Shown one piece after another: positions 62,414 through 64,000 of a stretch of 64,000 nucleotides of DNA. The position numbers and the translations under genes are program-made. Within the stretch, counting starts at the first letter, position 1; every line of letters begins with the position of its first letter. The DNA comes from Tenebrio molitor (Eukaryota > Arthropoda > Insecta > Coleoptera > Tenebrionidae), in assembly GCF_963966145.1 (NCBI RefSeq), contig NC_091048.1:18910001-18974000 (forward strand), written 5' to 3'. The notes beneath the pieces are model-generated. The model searched no databases and was not told where the DNA came from. It saw nothing but the letters and a program-made list of their open reading frames with translations.

Positions 62414-63300
62414 TGTTACTTCTGGACCAGGACATTTGGCGTCTTAAAAAATAAGGCAGAATCCTACAAATTTAGCTGTTTATCCAAAAGCAAACAACCG
62501 AAAAAGTCCTAAAACCCTTAATTTTTATTCACTCCAAAAGTACCCAAATATCTGTAGAGCACCAAAAGTAAACAACCGAAAAAGATCCAAAAAACTTACA
62601 AAATGCCTTGTTTATAAACACCCCAAAACCCTAAAAAATCTAGCTGTTTTCCCAAAAGAAAACAACTAAAAAAGGTCAAAAACCCTTTAAAAAGGATTAA
62701 CTTTTATGCATCCTAAAAGTACCAAATATCTGTAGACCACCAAAAATTGGGCACATGAAACCCTAAAAATCACCCAAAATCATCCAAAATTATCTCAAGA
62801 GCACTCTGAAAAACTTTCAAAATCCGTTGTTTTTAGATTTTCCAAATGGCTTTGTATTTCTGAACCAGACCAATTGGCGCATGCAAAAAAAAAAGAAAAA
62901 CAACACCAAATCAAAGAGGTATATTTAGCGCCTTACAAAACAAGGCAGAATCCTAAAAATTTATATGTTTTCCCAAAAGTTAACAACCGAAAAAGACATG
63001 AATCCTTCAAAAATCATAATTTTTTATGCGCCCAAAAAATACTCGAAAATCAGTAAACTGTTGAAAATCATCCAAAATCAAACATAATTAGGTACATTAA
63101 AAGCACCCAAAAAACCTTACAGCATTCCTTGTTTTTAGACACCCCAAAATGACTTTTTATTTCTAGACCAAGCTAATTGGCGCATGCAAAAAATTCACCG
63201 GTCGGAATGGCAAGCGGTAAAAATATTAAACAAATAAAAGCTCTTGTTTTAAGTACCCCAAAATGGCTATTTTAATTTCTGGACCAAGTATTACAATCTA
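62414..63300. repeat. Degenerate tandem-repeat array
   Basis: The unit start TTCTGGACCAG...TTGGCG recurs near 62,420, 62,859, 63,161 and (half) 63,279. Within units GGCAGAATCCTA, CCAAAAGTAAACAACCGAAA and TTGTTTTTAGACACCCCAAA recur at 62,455/62,945, 62,480/62,565/62,640/62,975 and 62,606/62,823/63,128/63,242. Spacing varies (about 440, 300, 120 bp), so units have been deleted and rearranged. Poor in CpG, rich in A; non-coding. Confidence 0.75.
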
Positions 63301-63609
63301 TGATTATACATATTGTTAATATTACTTTAGTGTTCCTATACTTAGATACTATCTAAATACAGAAACTATATTAGTTAATACAAACCTGCCATCTAGCGAA
63401 AAATAATACAATCTGGTGAGACCAGCTGAGGACCGAAGGTCGATTAAAGCATTGCATCTCGGTAAACATAAGGCCCTTCAAAATTTTTTTGAATTTAGGG
63501 ATTCGTTTTGAAATTTTATTTTACAACTTGAAATTTTTATTTAAGAAAATATTCTATCCCTATGAAGAAGATTTTGCGCTTTATCAGGATTTGAACACGC
63601 AGTAAATGA

Positions 63610-64000
63610 ATGTACATGTTTCAAGCGCGATTACAAGAGCCGTATGAGTTTCCAGAAAGTGCTGACATCTTGTCTTCAACTTCTGTCTACATAAATAGAG
63701 AATTTCCGAAACCAACGACCTCAATGTGTAATCAAAAAGACAAGAAAAATTCGAGGTAAGAAAATTTTCACATGCTAATGTAGCAGCAAGTTCGCTAATG
63801 CTATTTCATTATAGCTGCAAAGAAAGCCGACTACAAGAGCCGTGTGAGTTTCCAGAAAGTGCTAACATCTTCTCTTCAATTTCTGTCCACATAAATAGAG
63901 AATTTCCGAAAACAACGACCTCAATGTGTAATCAAGAAGACAAGGAAAATTCGAGGTATGACAATTTTGACAATGCTAATGTTGCGGCAAGTCCGCTAAT
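63610..64000 (+). CDS. Partial gene with tandemly duplicated 141-bp exon (unknown protein)
   Basis: A 200-bp unit is repeated. Exon copy 1 is open from an ATG at 63,610 (or an acceptor just upstream) to 63,755, ending AG|GTAAG. Copy 2 runs 63,815-63,955, bounded by TTTCATTATAG and AG|GTATG, 141 bp, so phase is preserved (2 bases left over at each junction). Reading: LQEPYEFPESADILSS..., INREFPK, TTSMCNQ; copy 2 LQEPCEFPESANIFSS, INREFPK, TTSMCNQ. The intron (59 bp) is duplicated too, and after copy 2 the sequence follows the same intron up to the window end, implying a third copy. I do not recognise the 47-residue repeat: polar, acidic/basic mix, no Cys/His pattern. It lies just right of a satellite-like array. 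Confidence 0.55.

Overview
This window looks like an insect nuclear genome: AT-rich, short introns (42-79 bp) beside multi-kilobase ones, animal-type splice sites, animal-specific gene families, and many decayed mariner-type elements. The order cannot be fixed from the sequence; a beetle is my guess. Most of the 64 kb is non-coding or transposon-derived. Two host genes are recognisable from their products.

On the + strand, a complete Atg10 (the E2-like enzyme that joins Atg12 to Atg5 in autophagy) can be assembled from five coding exons between 13,669 and 17,631. It gives a 181-residue protein with the HPC active-site motif. Intron 1 (3.2 kb) holds a mariner relic, a 587-bp DUF4817-type element and a small foldback element. 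On the - strand, 48,273-48,634 is the last coding exon of a MYST histone acetyltransferase of the KAT7/HBO1/chameau type. Its upstream exons were not found up to 64,000, so the right quarter of the window may be one very long intron.

Three CpG-rich blocks (about 4.2-5.9, 9.0-10.4 and 57.85-58.95 kb) and a smaller TATA-bearing block (27.48-28.34 kb) look like promoters or 5' ends. TGACGTCA (CRE/bZIP) palindromes are unusually frequent, mainly in or near these blocks.

The mobile fraction includes a Tc1-like element (31,867-34,417) with three other elements nested in it, seven mariner transposase relics, a pogo-like element, two Crypton-type tyrosine-recombinase relics, two non-LTR fragments with AAT-rich tails, and a tRNA-derived SINE between perfect 50-bp direct repeats. 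There is also a dispersed family of 115-145 bp foldback hairpins: the outer ends and apex are conserved while the stems differ from copy to copy, and one copy sits directly upstream of a Crypton recombinase gene.

The right edge holds a decayed tandem-repeat array (62.4-63.3 kb), followed by a 200-bp tandem unit in which a 141-bp exon with splice sites is duplicated and apparently runs past the window end.
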